Positions 24,142-34,305 are shown, numbered from the stretch's first letter. The stretch is 64,000 nucleotides of DNA from Pyxidicoccus trucidator (GCF_010894435.1 NZ_JAAIXZ010000008.1:124001-188000), one strand, 5' to 3'. A program made the numbers and translations. Notes: generated by a model from the sequence alone, not told the origin.

Positions 24142-25191
24142 ATGAAGACGCGAGTGTGGATGCTCCTGGTGCCCGTGCTGCTGGCGGCCGGCTGTGGCCC
24201 TGTCGAGGACGCGGAGGCCCCCGTCATCGACGAGCTGACCGGGCAGGTGCTCCTGGAGGCCACGACGAAGTACGACATGCACCGCCTGCTGGAGGACGCG
24301 GACATCACCGGCGGGCAGTGGATTACCACCGCGCAGGTGCAGGCCTTCCTCCAGCAGAACGGCTCGTACCTGGCCACCTACAAGGACCCGGTCTGGAGCA
24401 ACAAGACGGCCGCCGCGCTCATCGTCGAGCGCTCCAAGGCGTACAGCATCAGCCCCCTCTACATGCTGGCGCGCATCCAGGTGGAGTCGAGCCTCGTGCA
24501 GAGCGGCACCTCCACCAACCTGGCCAAGGCCACCGGCTGCGGCTGTCCGGACACCAGCGGCTGCGACGCGCAGTACACGGGCTTCGGCAACCAGATTGAG
24601 TGCTCGGCGAAGAAGCTGCGCGGCTACTTCATCGACCTGGACGCGGGGCGCACCACCGTGTCCGGGTGGAAGGTGGGCCTGACGAAGAACACGTCGGACC
24701 CGTGCTCGGTGAAGCCCGTCAACAAGGCCACCGCGGCCCTCTACACGTACACGCCCTGGGTGGGCGCGTACGCCATCCAGTGTGGCCGCACCACGGTGGG
24801 CGGCTCGTCGCTCGTGGCCGTCATCTTCAACCGCTACAAGACGGCCTACAACTGGGGCAGCGCCCCCGCCACGTGCGTCTCCGAGACGGCGGGCACCGCG
24901 GTGCCGGAGCGGGGCTGCGTGCAGAGCTCGTCGGACGCCATCTGGCGGCAGTGCCTGTCGGGCACGTTCACCGCCGGCACCACGGCGAAGCCCACCAACT
25001 GCACCGTGTCCTATCCGTGGTGCTCCTCCGCCACGCTGGGCCGCTCCGTGCCCGCGCGCACCTGCGTGCAGTCCTCGGGTGATTCGCAGTGGCACCAGTG
25101 CGGCGTGGAGGGCGCATGGCAGAGCGCGCCCACGGCGCCCACCTCCGGCTCCGGCCCCGTCGGCGCCTGCTTCGCGATGTACGCGCTGTAG
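24142..25191 (+). CDS. Lysozyme/glucosaminidase-like lipoprotein with two Cys-rich C-terminal modules
   Basis: The 349-residue protein has a lipoprotein signal (KTRVWMLLVPVLLAAGC, lipid Cys18). Residues ~45-240 resemble a lysozyme-fold peptidoglycan hydrolase: YSISPLYMLARIQVESSLVQ places a candidate catalytic Glu115 in the position seen in lytic transglycosylases and glucosaminidases. Two C-terminal repeats share CVQSS-D-W-QC (RGCVQSSSDAIWRQC and RTCVQSSGDSQWHQC) and may be small disulfide-linked binding modules. A role in cell-wall turnover or prey lysis fits a predatory myxobacterium but is inference. Confidence 0.72.
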   Translation: MKTRVWMLLVPVLLAAGCGPVEDAEAPVIDELTGQVLLEATTKYDMHRLLEDADITGGQWITTAQVQAFLQQNGSYLATYKDPVWSNKTAAALIVERSKAYSISPLYMLARIQVESSLVQSGTSTNLAKATGCGCPDTSGCDAQYTGFGNQIECSAKKLRGYFIDLDAGRTTVSGWKVGLTKNTSDPCSVKPVNKATAALYTYTPWVGAYAIQCGRTTVGGSSLVAVIFNRYKTAYNWGSAPATCVSETAGTAVPERGCVQSSSDAIWRQCLSGTFTAGTTAKPTNCTVSYPWCSSATLGRSVPARTCVQSSGDSQWHQCGVEGAWQSAPTAPTSGSGPVGACFAMYAL

Positions 25192-25255
25192 CCCGCGCGC
25201 CCTGGCTCCCGTCCGCCCGGGTGCATTCCGGGCCGGGCGGGGGCCGCCTCGCGCC

Positions 25256-28200
25256 TCAGTACTCGTTGCTCCAGATGAGGTCCAGGCCGCCCGAGCGCGC
25301 GTCGCCGTAGTTGCCTTCCAGGCTCCAGCGCGTGCCCAATTGGTACTCGAAGCGCACGGCGTTGGCATTCTCCCCCTGCTGGGGATTGGCGCCGACGCGG
25401 CCGGTGTAGCCCACGTAGATTTTGTCCGTCACGTACGTGCCCACCTCCAGCTTGGTGCCGGCGATGCCCGAGTCGCCCGCCTCGATGGAGAGCACGTCCA
25501 GCGGCAGCTTCGCCGCCAGCGCCTTGCGTGCCTCGTTGGCCACCAGCGAGCCCACCACGGAGGCGGCCTGCGCGCTGGCCGTCATGGACGCGCCCGAGCC
25601 GCGCTCCAGCGTGCGGCGGCCGGTGGCGAGCAGCGTATAGATTTCCGACTCCGGCAGCGGCGGGTCGCTGGTGGGCTTGAGGGTGAGGTCCTGGCCCTGG
25701 CCGCGGATGGTGACGAAGACGGTGACCTTGGCGGAGTCGTTGCGGTGCTCGGCGGTGACGTTGATGTACGGCACCGTCGCTGGCCCGGTGAAGCGCACCT
25801 GGCTGTCCCGCTGCACGTCGAAGCGGCGGCCCAGCACGTCCACGCGCCCGCGCAGCACGCGCACCTCGCCGAACAGGCGCGCCTCGTCGCGGTACTCCAC
25901 CCGGAAGTCGTCGGACAGGCCCAGCTCGACATTCACGTCCGAGCCCTTCACCCAGAGGTTGCGCGGCGCATTCACGTTCACCCAGTACGTGCGCAGCGGC
26001 GCCTCCTGCTCCACCTCGACGTCCTCGTCGGCCCCGGCCTCGTCCACGGCCCGGGCCAGGTCCGCCGCCTGCGCCGCCACGCCGCTGCCGCCCACGGCGG
26101 TCCGGTCAGGCACGCTGGGGGTGGGGTCGGGGAGGTTCTCCTCCTGGTCCTTCTCGGGCGTGCCGGGGGAGGGCTGCTGTTGCCGCTTGCGCTTCTTGCG
26201 CTCCACGGGCACGCCGTTGCGCACGAGGACGACATCGCCGGGCCGCTCCAGCGGCTGCAGGTCCTTTCGCCTCAGCTCCGGCAGGACGATGGTGGCCTCT
26301 GGGACGGAGACGTTGCGCAGGTTGACGAGCCGCCCCGTCAGCGTGCCTTCAATCTTGGCCCGCATGCTCACCACGGCCATGAGCTGGTCGTCGAAGACGA
26401 TGGGGAAGTCCTGCGTCACCAGCGGGTGCTCGTTGCCCTTGGGGCTGGACAACTCGTACTCACCCCTGCGGCTGCGCACGGCGGTCAGCGGCGCCTCCAG
26501 CCGCAGCGAGCCATTGCCGGCCTTCGCCGACAGCGTCCGCAGGGCGAAGGACTCCTCGGTGGCCTCCAGGGCGAGCTGGATGTCGCGGTACTCGCCCAGG
26601 CCCATCAGCCCCAGCAGTCCGTCCTTCCAGGCCAGGGTGCCCTGGAAGGTGGGCGCTCCCACGGTGCCGGCGACGGCGGCGTCCGCCTGCACCACGCCGC
26701 CCAGGCTGCGCACCATCTCCGTGACGCCGGAGAGGAAGGACGGGTCGAAGTCGCGCGCCTTGAGCGTCACCTCCAGCGGCGCGCGCGTGTACTGCAGACC
26801 CTGTTGTAGCGCGGGCAGTGACACGTCCAGGTCCACGCCGCCGTTCACCATCATCGTTCCGCCCGCTGGCGCGGTGAGGAGCACGTCGAAGTCGGAGCGG
26901 GTGCCCTTGTAGACGTAGTGCAGCCGCGCCTGTCCCAGCCCCAGGTCCCCCACGCCCAGCTTCTGCACGCCGGCGGTGAGGTCCAACTCAGGCGTGTCCA
27001 GCGTGCCGCGCGCGGCAACCTCCATCGCCAGCACGCCTTGCACGCCCTGGGGGTTGGTGCCCGGCGTGGGCGGAGCGCCCCCCTGGGAGCGCGCCAGTCC
27101 GGGCAGCTCCTGCAGCGACACCGGCATCAGCCTGCCGCGGATGCGGAAGGGGATGCGGCCATAGACTTCGCGGTCCTGCAGCGCGCCGAGGGGCGCCAGC
27201 AAGGTGGCGTCCAGCTGCGCCAGCGGCCCTTCCTGGCGCTGCACCGCCAGCGCCACCTTCACGTCCTTCTCTCCGCCCGTCACGGTGAGCTGGCCATTCT
27301 GCGGAGGGATTCCGTTGGCGGTCGCCCCGGCCACCTGCACGGCCAGCCGGCCCTGCGGCACCAGCACCGAGCCCTGGATGTCCACCTGCGCGGACACCGC
27401 GCCGCCCGGCTTGTCCACACCCGGCATTCCTTCGAGCAGGGTGAGGGGCAGCTCGGCCACGCGGGCCTCCAGCTCCAGCGCCGCCGCGAAGACGTCGTCG
27501 GGCGTGGGCGGCTTCGCCAGCAGTCCGCCCAGCGTGAAGGGCGTGCGCAGCGCCACGTAGGCCTGCTTCGCCAGCCCCTGCAGCTCCAGGCGCGCGTCCA
27601 GCGTGCCGTCCTCCGCGTCCGATGCCGCGCGCAGCTCGAAGGCCAGCGGCGCCTTCAGCGAGAAGCCGGGAGGCGGCACCTCGTAGCGCACGTCCCGGCC
27701 GCGCAGGGTGAAGTCCAGCCGGGGCTCGCGCGCCGGGCCCACCACCGCCAGCGTGCCGGCGACGTGGCCGCTCGGGCCCGCGGGCTGCTTCGCCAGCTTC
27801 ATCACCCCGGCCACGTCCAGGTCCTCCAGGTTCACCTTGAGGGACATGGCGTCCCGGCGGCGCTTCAGCACGCCCTGCACGGGCACGTCGAAGTCCGCCG
27901 TGAGCTTCGCCACGGGCAGGTTCGCGGACAGCGTGCCGGTGGCGCGGTCCTTCACGTAGCGCCCGTTCAGCGCCGCCTGGAGTCCCTCGTACCCGCTCAC
28001 GCGCCCGTCGTCCCAGCGCAGGTTCGCCTCCGCCTCCGGACGGGGCAGCCGCCCGCGCGCCGACACGAAGCCCGTCACCGTGCCGCCCAGGCCGAGCGAC
28101 TCGGGGACGAAGGCGCGCGGCAGCTTCGTCAGGTCGAACGCGCCCAGCTCCACGCGCGCGGTCACCTGCTCACCCTCCTTGGCGCCGCGCAGCGACAGCG

Positions 28201-30028
28201 ACTGCGGGCCCGAGGTGAGCGTCAGCGCGGGCTCCACCTCCACCCGGCCGCCGCCGAAGCCCACGTGCGTGGGGCGCTGCAGGCTCCAGGTGGCCTCCGG
28301 CCAGGACAGGGACAGCGCGTCCACCGCCAGCCCCTGTCCGTCCTCATCCACCAGGCCACCCAGGGTGATGCCGACCTGCGCGTCTCCCTGCACTCGCACG
28401 GTGGCGTCCAGCTCGCGCTCGCGCGTGGCGACGGTGGCCGCCAGGTCCTTGAAGGTGCGCCCGCCCGTGCGCAGCTCGGCCACCACCAGCGACGCGTCCG
28501 TGTCCAGCGGCCGGGTGACGTCCGGCAGCTCCACCTTCACGGTGATGTCTCTCAGCGCCAGGTCCGCGCCATACGCCAGCGTGGCGAAGCCGCCGTGCGC
28601 CTCCAGGCCCGGCGTGCGCAGCGGGCCCTCCACCACGAAGTCCAGCGTGCCGCTGCCCGCCATGGGCGGCACCGCGCCCGGCAGCAGCCGCGACAGCGCC
28701 TGCGACAGCAGGGCGAGGTTGCCTGCGGTGAAGCCGCCGTCCACGCGCATCCTCTCCTGGGTGCCCTGGCCCTGCGCGCGGAGCGACGCGCCCGGCAGCA
28801 GCACCTGGAGCCGCGACAGCGCGAACTGCCCGTCCTTCGCGCTGGCCTCCAGCTCCACCGGGCCCAGCGGCTGGCCCTGGTACTCGGACGGGGAGACGGT
28901 GAGGTCCACCTCGCCGTCCAGCGTCTCCAGGCTCGTGCCGCCGCCTTTGGCGAGCAGGTCCGCGTGGAGCTTCGTCTTCGGGCCCTCCTCCACCAGCTGC
29001 GACAGGTCCACGTCCCGCGCCTTCGCGGTGAAGCCGCGGGTGCGCAGGTGCTCCAGGTCCAGGTCGCCTTCCACGTCCAGCGTGGCGTCCGCCGCCTTCG
29101 CCAGCGCGTCCACGCGCACCACGTCCCCGTCCAGGCCCGCCGTCCCCTCCAGCGACACGGGCACCACGAGGGGCCACGTGGGTACGAAGCCCTTCAGCAG
29201 CGCCGGTGGCGCGGAGAGCTGGCGCACCGTCACCTGCCCTTGCAGTTTCCCCTCCGGCTGGCCCGGGGCCACCTCCGGAGGCAGCTTCAGGTTGCCGCTG
29301 GCATCCAGCACCAGCCCGGCGACGCCCAGGTCCACGTCCGCCTGGAGCGCGCCCTCCTCGCCGCCGCCCTTCAGCACCAGTCGCACCGGCCCGGCGACGG
29401 GGCGCGTGAGGCCGCCCGTGGCCTCCAGGTCGGCGCCAAAGCCCTGCGTGGCCGCCGCGTAGCGCGCGGAGCCCTTCGCGTCGAAGTCCTCCAGCCGCAC
29501 CTGGCGCTCGGGGCCGTCCTCCACCTCCTGGCGGAAGTCGACGTAGCCGTCCTCCAGCACCAGCTCGCGCAGGTCCAGCTGGAGCTTGCCCCGGCCCTGG
29601 GGGGGCTCCTCGGGCTTGGGGTTGCGGGGCTCCAGCGCGCGGGACAGGTTGAGGCCGCGCTCGTCCTGCGCGAGGTACAGGCGCGGACGCTCCACCTTCA
29701 CCGAGGTGAGGTCCACGTGCTGGCGCACCAGCGGGCCCAGGCGCACGCGCGCGTCCACCCGGGCGATTTCCGCCACCAGCTCGCCCTCCGGGTCATACAG
29801 CTTCAAGTCGGTGAGGACGGCGCCGCCCGGCGACAAGTCCAGGCCCCCCAGCTCGAGGCGCCCGGAGAGCTGCTCGTTCGCCAGCGCCACGCCCTTGCGG
29901 ACGAGCCACGCCTCTCCGCTGGGGCTGGTGAGGTAGATGAGCGCACCCACCACCAGCAGCACCACCAGCCCCACCAGGCCGAGCAGCCCCCACAGCAGGC
30001 GACGCCCCCAGCGCTTGCGGTCGCTCAA
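25256..30028 (-). CDS. tamB: TamB-type translocation and assembly module protein
   Basis: The ~1,590-residue protein has one N-terminal membrane anchor (LLWGLLGLVGLVVLLVVGALIYL) followed by long repetitive beta-rich sequence (LDVEGDLDLEHL, VDLDVSLPALQQGL). It has a C-terminal DUF490-like end (LATGRRTLERG, AKLPLDVLSIEAG, FEYQLGTRWSLEGNYGD). TamB spans the periplasm as a beta-taco groove and works with the Omp85 protein TamA or in lipid transport. TTG at 30028 is preceded by GGAGAGG and overlaps the tamA stop, so I prefer it to the in-frame GTG at 30061. It is translated with the Omp85 gene upstream. Confidence 0.9.
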   Translation of the reverse strand: MSDRKRWGRRLLWGLLGLVGLVVLLVVGALIYLTSPSGEAWLVRKGVALANEQLSGRLELGGLDLSPGGAVLTDLKLYDPEGELVAEIARVDARVRLGPLVRQHVDLTSVKVERPRLYLAQDERGLNLSRALEPRNPKPEEPPQGRGKLQLDLRELVLEDGYVDFRQEVEDGPERQVRLEDFDAKGSARYAAATQGFGADLEATGGLTRPVAGPVRLVLKGGGEEGALQADVDLGVAGLVLDASGNLKLPPEVAPGQPEGKLQGQVTVRQLSAPPALLKGFVPTWPLVVPVSLEGTAGLDGDVVRVDALAKAADATLDVEGDLDLEHLRTRGFTAKARDVDLSQLVEEGPKTKLHADLLAKGGGTSLETLDGEVDLTVSPSEYQGQPLGPVELEASAKDGQFALSRLQVLLPGASLRAQGQGTQERMRVDGGFTAGNLALLSQALSRLLPGAVPPMAGSGTLDFVVEGPLRTPGLEAHGGFATLAYGADLALRDITVKVELPDVTRPLDTDASLVVAELRTGGRTFKDLAATVATRERELDATVRVQGDAQVGITLGGLVDEDGQGLAVDALSLSWPEATWSLQRPTHVGFGGGRVEVEPALTLTSGPQSLSLRGAKEGEQVTARVELGAFDLTKLPRAFVPESLGLGGTVTGFVSARGRLPRPEAEANLRWDDGRVSGYEGLQAALNGRYVKDRATGTLSANLPVAKLTADFDVPVQGVLKRRRDAMSLKVNLEDLDVAGVMKLAKQPAGPSGHVAGTLAVVGPAREPRLDFTLRGRDVRYEVPPPGFSLKAPLAFELRAASDAEDGTLDARLELQGLAKQAYVALRTPFTLGGLLAKPPTPDDVFAAALELEARVAELPLTLLEGMPGVDKPGGAVSAQVDIQGSVLVPQGRLAVQVAGATANGIPPQNGQLTVTGGEKDVKVALAVQRQEGPLAQLDATLLAPLGALQDREVYGRIPFRIRGRLMPVSLQELPGLARSQGGAPPTPGTNPQGVQGVLAMEVAARGTLDTPELDLTAGVQKLGVGDLGLGQARLHYVYKGTRSDFDVLLTAPAGGTMMVNGGVDLDVSLPALQQGLQYTRAPLEVTLKARDFDPSFLSGVTEMVRSLGGVVQADAAVAGTVGAPTFQGTLAWKDGLLGLMGLGEYRDIQLALEATEESFALRTLSAKAGNGSLRLEAPLTAVRSRRGEYELSSPKGNEHPLVTQDFPIVFDDQLMAVVSMRAKIEGTLTGRLVNLRNVSVPEATIVLPELRRKDLQPLERPGDVVLVRNGVPVERKKRKRQQQPSPGTPEKDQEENLPDPTPSVPDRTAVGGSGVAAQAADLARAVDEAGADEDVEVEQEAPLRTYWVNVNAPRNLWVKGSDVNVELGLSDDFRVEYRDEARLFGEVRVLRGRVDVLGRRFDVQRDSQVRFTGPATVPYINVTAEHRNDSAKVTVFVTIRGQGQDLTLKPTSDPPLPESEIYTLLATGRRTLERGSGASMTASAQAASVVGSLVANEARKALAAKLPLDVLSIEAGDSGIAGTKLEVGTYVTDKIYVGYTGRVGANPQQGENANAVRFEYQLGTRWSLEGNYGDARSGGLDLIWSNEY

Positions 30029-32226
30029 AACGCCTCTCCAATCGACAGGTGCAGCGCGCACTGCCCGTCCGGGGCACCCGCGAAGGCGGCGCCGCGGGTC
30101 TTCGGGCCGTTGGTACTCCAGCTGCTGCCGATACCGAAGCAGCCCCCGGAGTCGGGATAGATGTACCCCGGGGTGGAGACGGGCAATCCCCCGCCGATGT
30201 CCAGGCGGCGCGCGATGTCCAGTCGGATGGGGCCCACCACCGTGAGGTAGCGCAGTCCCACCCCCAGCGCGTGGTAGTGGTCAGGACCGAACAGCTTGGG
30301 CGCCTGGCTGTGGCCGAAGTTTTCGATGCCCACCAGGCCCGAGTCGTAGAAGGCCGCCACCATGATGCTCTCCGTGAACTGGTAGCGCAGCTCCAGCGAG
30401 CTCTCGAAGTAGCTGTTGCCGCCCACCGGCACGGTGTCCCACTGCTCGTTCTGGGAGATGACGAGGTTCTCCTCATCCCCCACAATCGGCTCGTTCTCCG
30501 TGCGTGGCAGGGCGGCCATGGGGGACAGGCGCTGGCCGTTGAAGCCGCGCATGGCGGTGGCGCCGCCGGAGAAGAAGCGGGTGACGATGGAGCTCTGGCC
30601 CCCACCCGCCGGGTTCAGCGTGCCCAGCCGCACCTTCGCCGCCAGGATGAGGCGCCGGTCGTTGTCCAGCGGCCGGTAGTAGCGCATGTCCGGCAGCAGG
30701 CGCACGTAGGTGTACTTGCCGAAGAAGGGGCCGCCGCCCTTCTGCACGGACAGGCTCAGGTAGTAGCCCTCGCGGGGCTCAATCGGGTCGTCCCGGCGGT
30801 CCCACGCGAAGGCCACCTCCAGGTAGCTCAGCGCCTGGTTGCACTGCTCCTGCGCGTCCTCGCAGCCCAGGACGATGGGCGGCACGCGCGCGTCGGCGGA
30901 GACGCGGCCCGTCAGCCGGTAGATTTCGAGGTTGTACGAGGGGAAGATGGAGAAGCTGCGGTGGGGCTGCCAGATGACGCCCGCCTTGAGCTTCCCGCCC
31001 CAGTAGTCGTACGCCTGCTCCAGGCCCCGCTCCGCGGTGAGCGACGTCTGCAGGCGCAAGTCACGGAAGAGGAAGCGCGGCTGCTCGAACTCGGTGGTGA
31101 CTTCGAAGATGGGGCCGGCCTTGCTCCGGTCGAGGATGTTGGGGATGAACGCGTAGCCCAGGCGACCGCGCACGGTGAAGCGGCGCAGGCCGCCCCGGAA
31201 GTTGCGGTGGGTCCACTCGCCCAGCACGCGGACCTCCTGGCGCGCGGCGTCCACGCCCACGCCGCCGCCCAGCCGCACCGAGCGGAAGGGCGCCTCGCGC
31301 ACGTCCACCACCACCGGCACCGTGCCGGACTCCCGGTCCGGCGCCCCGCGGTTCACCTTCACCGCGCCGAACACGCCCATGCGGAAGACGCGCGCCTGGG
31401 CCTCGGCCAGCGCCGTCTCGCTGTACCAGTCCCCCTTCTTCAGGCTGCCCTGCACCTGCTCGATGATGCGGCGCGGTGGCACCTGGGGGTTGGCGTCCGT
31501 GGCCACGAAGGTGTTGCCGAAGCGGTAGCGGACACCCGGCTGGATGCGCAGGTCCACCCTGGCCTCCTGCCGCGTCAGCTCCACCTGCACCTCGCCGCCC
31601 ACCTCCGCCTCGGCGTAGCCCAGCTCGCGCAGCCGGCCCTCGATGAGCGTCTTCGTCTCCTCCCAGGCCGCCTCGCGGAAGATGTCCCCCTTCTTCAGGG
31701 GCAGGTCCGCCAGCACCCGGTTGCGGTGCTCCTCGCGGAACTCCGCTGGCAGCGCGTCCAGGCCGGAGTCATGGATTTCGACAATCCTGGTGGGCTCACC
31801 CTCCTTCACCTGGACCTGGAGGGCGACCTCGTCGGGCCCCTGCGGCTTCACCTCGCTGGAGACGACCTCCGCCTCGTAGAAGCCCTGGGCCTGGTAGTAG
31901 CGCTGGATGCGGCGCAGGTCGGCCTGCCAGGCGTTGGCGTCGAAGTAGCGCGGCCCGCCAAAGGGCCAGAAGCCCCACCAGGGCGTCTCCGAGGTGAGGA
32001 TGCGTTCCTTGATGTCACCCTCGCCGACCTGGTCCGTGCCCTGGATGGTCAGGTCATTGACCTTGGGGCCCGAGGGGCGCTCCTGCGTCGTGGCGCAGGC
32101 GGCCAGCAGCAGCAGGGCGGTGGTGGTGGCGAGGCGGAGGGTTCGGGGATGGGCGGCGGCCACGGGGTGTTCATAGCCGGAAGGCCCGCCGCTGACTCGC
32201 TCCTTGCCAGGGGAAAGACGCGACAT
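30025..32226 (-). CDS. tamA: TamA/BamA-like Omp85 outer-membrane protein
   Basis: From ATG at 32226 (733 aa), the chain shows an N-terminal export signal with a possible lipobox (TALLLLAACATT) and POTRA-like repeats (VNDLTIQGTDQVGEGDIKE; EGEPTRIVEIHDSGLDALP; VRYRFGNTFVATDANP). A 16-strand-type barrel follows, with TRFFSGGATAMRGFNGQRLSP, the conserved Omp85 G-x-x-x-x-R-G-F element of strand/loop 6. A frame 34 codons longer or a GTG at 32163 are alternatives for the start. Stop and tamB start overlap, a conserved Omp85-TamB pair that inserts or supplies outer-membrane components. Confidence 0.9.
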   Translation of the reverse strand: MSRLSPGKERVSGGPSGYEHPVAAAHPRTLRLATTTALLLLAACATTQERPSGPKVNDLTIQGTDQVGEGDIKERILTSETPWWGFWPFGGPRYFDANAWQADLRRIQRYYQAQGFYEAEVVSSEVKPQGPDEVALQVQVKEGEPTRIVEIHDSGLDALPAEFREEHRNRVLADLPLKKGDIFREAAWEETKTLIEGRLRELGYAEAEVGGEVQVELTRQEARVDLRIQPGVRYRFGNTFVATDANPQVPPRRIIEQVQGSLKKGDWYSETALAEAQARVFRMGVFGAVKVNRGAPDRESGTVPVVVDVREAPFRSVRLGGGVGVDAARQEVRVLGEWTHRNFRGGLRRFTVRGRLGYAFIPNILDRSKAGPIFEVTTEFEQPRFLFRDLRLQTSLTAERGLEQAYDYWGGKLKAGVIWQPHRSFSIFPSYNLEIYRLTGRVSADARVPPIVLGCEDAQEQCNQALSYLEVAFAWDRRDDPIEPREGYYLSLSVQKGGGPFFGKYTYVRLLPDMRYYRPLDNDRRLILAAKVRLGTLNPAGGGQSSIVTRFFSGGATAMRGFNGQRLSPMAALPRTENEPIVGDEENLVISQNEQWDTVPVGGNSYFESSLELRYQFTESIMVAAFYDSGLVGIENFGHSQAPKLFGPDHYHALGVGLRYLTVVGPIRLDIARRLDIGGGLPVSTPGYIYPDSGGCFGIGSSWSTNGPKTRGAAFAGAPDGQCALHLSIGEAF

Positions 32227-32340
32227 TGTCGCATTCCGAGACCTGCGCCGGGGCAACAGTGTCCGGTGCCTCGCGCGGGAAACCCCTCGAAATATACCGA
32301 GACGTGCAAGCCGGGCCGAGGTGCGCAAGATTGGCCCCCT

Positions 32341-32649
32341 ATGCCCCTGTCCTGGCGAATGAGAGTCCTGGTGTTCTCCACGCTGGCGGTGCTCGGCTCC
32401 GCGTGCGGCGTGGACGATGACGAAGTGGTGCGGCTGAAGGATGGCGAGAGCTTCGCCGACGCGCCCTACTGCGGCTCCTTCGGCTGCGAGGACGTGTTCC
32501 AGTTCTGCGCCGAGGTGTTCCTGGAGTTCGGCCGCTCGCCGGCCATCTGCGTCAGCGATGACATCTGCGAGCGGCTGGAGTGCGCCAACCCCGGCCGCCG
32601 CTGCGCCGTGTTCGACGGCTTCCCCGGCCAGGTGAAGTGCATCGAGTGA
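32341..32649 (+). CDS. Small cysteine-rich lipoprotein
   Basis: This 102-residue product has a lipoprotein signal (MRVLVFSTLAVLGSAC; a start at the internal Met7, 32359, is equally plausible). The mature part has eight more cysteines in a compact ~70 residues (YCGSFGCEDVFQFC, ICVSDDIC, CANPGRRC, KC). This suggests a disulfide-rich surface domain. It is transcribed divergently from the Omp85 gene across a 114-bp gap that must hold both promoters. The family is unknown. Confidence 0.7.
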   Translation: MPLSWRMRVLVFSTLAVLGSACGVDDDEVVRLKDGESFADAPYCGSFGCEDVFQFCAEVFLEFGRSPAICVSDDICERLECANPGRRCAVFDGFPGQVKCIE

Positions 32650-32754
32650 CGGCGCGCCCGGAGGCTGCTGGCGTCCGGGTGGGGGCTGCCGCCAGCGCCC
32701 GCGTGGGCGGAGGACTCCTCGCGGGAGGTCCTCCGGCGCGGGCCGTGCGGGACT

Positions 32755-34305
32755 TCAGCGCCGCGCGGAGGCGGTGAGCCACGCCAGGCGCTGACCGGCG
32801 TCACGCGTCTGCTCGTCCGTCAGCAGCGCGTCCGCGTTCTGGGTGATGCGGTAGGCCCAGTTCGAGTCGCTCATGGAGCCCGGCAGGTTGATGCGGTCCC
32901 TTGTGCCGAGGATGTCCTGCCAGGGCAGCACGCACAAATCGCTGCCGGAGTTGAGCGCCGAGGCCAGCATGGCGCGGTGGACTTCCGGGGTGAACTCGCG
33001 CGTGACGGGCACGCCGTTCATCTCCGGCCACGCGCGGGCGGCCGCCTGGCGCTCGTCGTCGCGGGCGCCCTCCCACCACTCGGCCACGGTGTCCGTGTCA
33101 TGGGTGCCCGTCGTGACGAGGGACACCGCGGGGAACTGGTGCGGGTCCCGGTAGGTGTTGTCGTCGCGCTCCCAGCGCATCACCCGGTAGCCCGGCAGCT
33201 TCAGGTCCGCGAGGATGCGGCGCACGAAGGGCGGAATCACGCCCAGGTCCTCGGCGACGATTCCGGCGCCCTCCGACAAGAGCCGGAAGTGCTTCTCGCC
33301 CAGGCGCTTGTGGCTCTCCTCGTCCGGGGGGACGAAGCGGCCGGTGGGCGTCTGCTCGTCGCGAATCCACTGGCGGAAGTAGCCCACCGCGTGGTCCACG
33401 CGGCGCAAGTCGTAGTAGCTGGCCGCCTTCTTCGCGCGCTTCTTCAGCCACGCGTAGTCGTCCTTCTCCATGGCGGCGAAGTTGAAGTAGGGCAGGCCCC
33501 AGTCCTGGCCGGTGGCGGAGAAGTCGTCCGGGGGCACGCCCAGGCGCGCGTCGCGCGGGAGGATGTCCGGGTGGGCCCAGCAGTCCGCGCTGTCCTGGCC
33601 GATGATGAAGGGCTCGTCGCCGCACAGCAGCACGCCGCGCGCCCGGGCCTGCTCGCGCACCGCGTCCCACTGCACCTCGGCCACCCACTGCAGCCACGCG
33701 TGGTAGCGCACCCGGCGCTCCAGCTCCTTCGACTTGATGCCCAGCGCCTCGGGCTGGCGATGCTTGAGGCCCTCCGGCCACTCCCACCAGGGGCGGCGGT
33801 CCTCCTGCTCGCTGATGGCGGTGAAGAGGGCGTAGCTCTCCAGCCACTCGCCCTGCGCGTCGCGCCACTGGCGGAAGGCCTTCGCGCGCTCGGACTGGGG
33901 GGCCCAGTGCTGCTGCTCGAAGGTGTCGAAGGCGCGCGCGAAGGCGGCGTCCTTGAGCGGGAAGACGAGGTCGTAGCGCACGCGCGGGGCGGCGCGGGCC
34001 TCGGCGAGCTGGCCGCGCTGCGCCTCGGAGAGGGCGGCCTCGCCTCCGGAGGCGATGAACTCCGGCAGCTGCCGCAGGTCGATGAAGAGCGGGTTGAGGC
34101 CGAAGGCCGAGCGCGTGGAGTAGGGGGACGGGTCGCCTGGCGCGGTCGGCAGCAGCGGGAGCACCATCAGCAGGCGCTGGCGCGCGGACTTCATCCAGGC
34201 GAAGAGGCCGTCCATGGCGCCGAAGTCGCCGATGCCGAAGTCCGTCTGGGAGCGGAGTGAGAAGAGAGGAAGCAGGAGACCGGAGAGCCGGCCAGGTGTG
34301 GACAT
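32755..34305 (-). CDS. malQ: 4-alpha-glucanotransferase (GH77)
   Basis: ATG at 34305 gives 516 residues, the usual size for MalQ/amylomaltase. Recognisable elements are RLSGLLLPLFSLRSQTDFGIGDFG, PYSTRSAFGLNPLFIDL, YDLRRVDHAVGYFRQW (nucleophile Asp in VDH), GIVAEDLGVIPPFVRR (acid/base Glu in AEDLG) and VTTGTHDTDT (stabilising Asp). The enzyme transfers alpha-1,4-glucan segments and serves glycogen or maltodextrin turnover in the cytosol. It is a single gene, divergent from the DNA glycosylase at 34438. A longer frame upstream to 34860 is a shadow of that glycosylase gene. Confidence 0.95.
   Translation of the reverse strand: MSTPGRLSGLLLPLFSLRSQTDFGIGDFGAMDGLFAWMKSARQRLLMVLPLLPTAPGDPSPYSTRSAFGLNPLFIDLRQLPEFIASGGEAALSEAQRGQLAEARAAPRVRYDLVFPLKDAAFARAFDTFEQQHWAPQSERAKAFRQWRDAQGEWLESYALFTAISEQEDRRPWWEWPEGLKHRQPEALGIKSKELERRVRYHAWLQWVAEVQWDAVREQARARGVLLCGDEPFIIGQDSADCWAHPDILPRDARLGVPPDDFSATGQDWGLPYFNFAAMEKDDYAWLKKRAKKAASYYDLRRVDHAVGYFRQWIRDEQTPTGRFVPPDEESHKRLGEKHFRLLSEGAGIVAEDLGVIPPFVRRILADLKLPGYRVMRWERDDNTYRDPHQFPAVSLVTTGTHDTDTVAEWWEGARDDERQAAARAWPEMNGVPVTREFTPEVHRAMLASALNSGSDLCVLPWQDILGTRDRINLPGSMSDSNWAYRITQNADALLTDEQTRDAGQRLAWLTASARR

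Noticed and set aside
26918..30160. Plus-strand open frame of 1,080 codons
   Set aside because: His/Arg/Gln-rich shadow of tamB; no start site or domain.
30049..32340. Plus-strand 866-codon frame ending in the small lipoprotein
   Set aside because: Only its last ~100 codons are real; the rest is antisense to the Omp85 gene.
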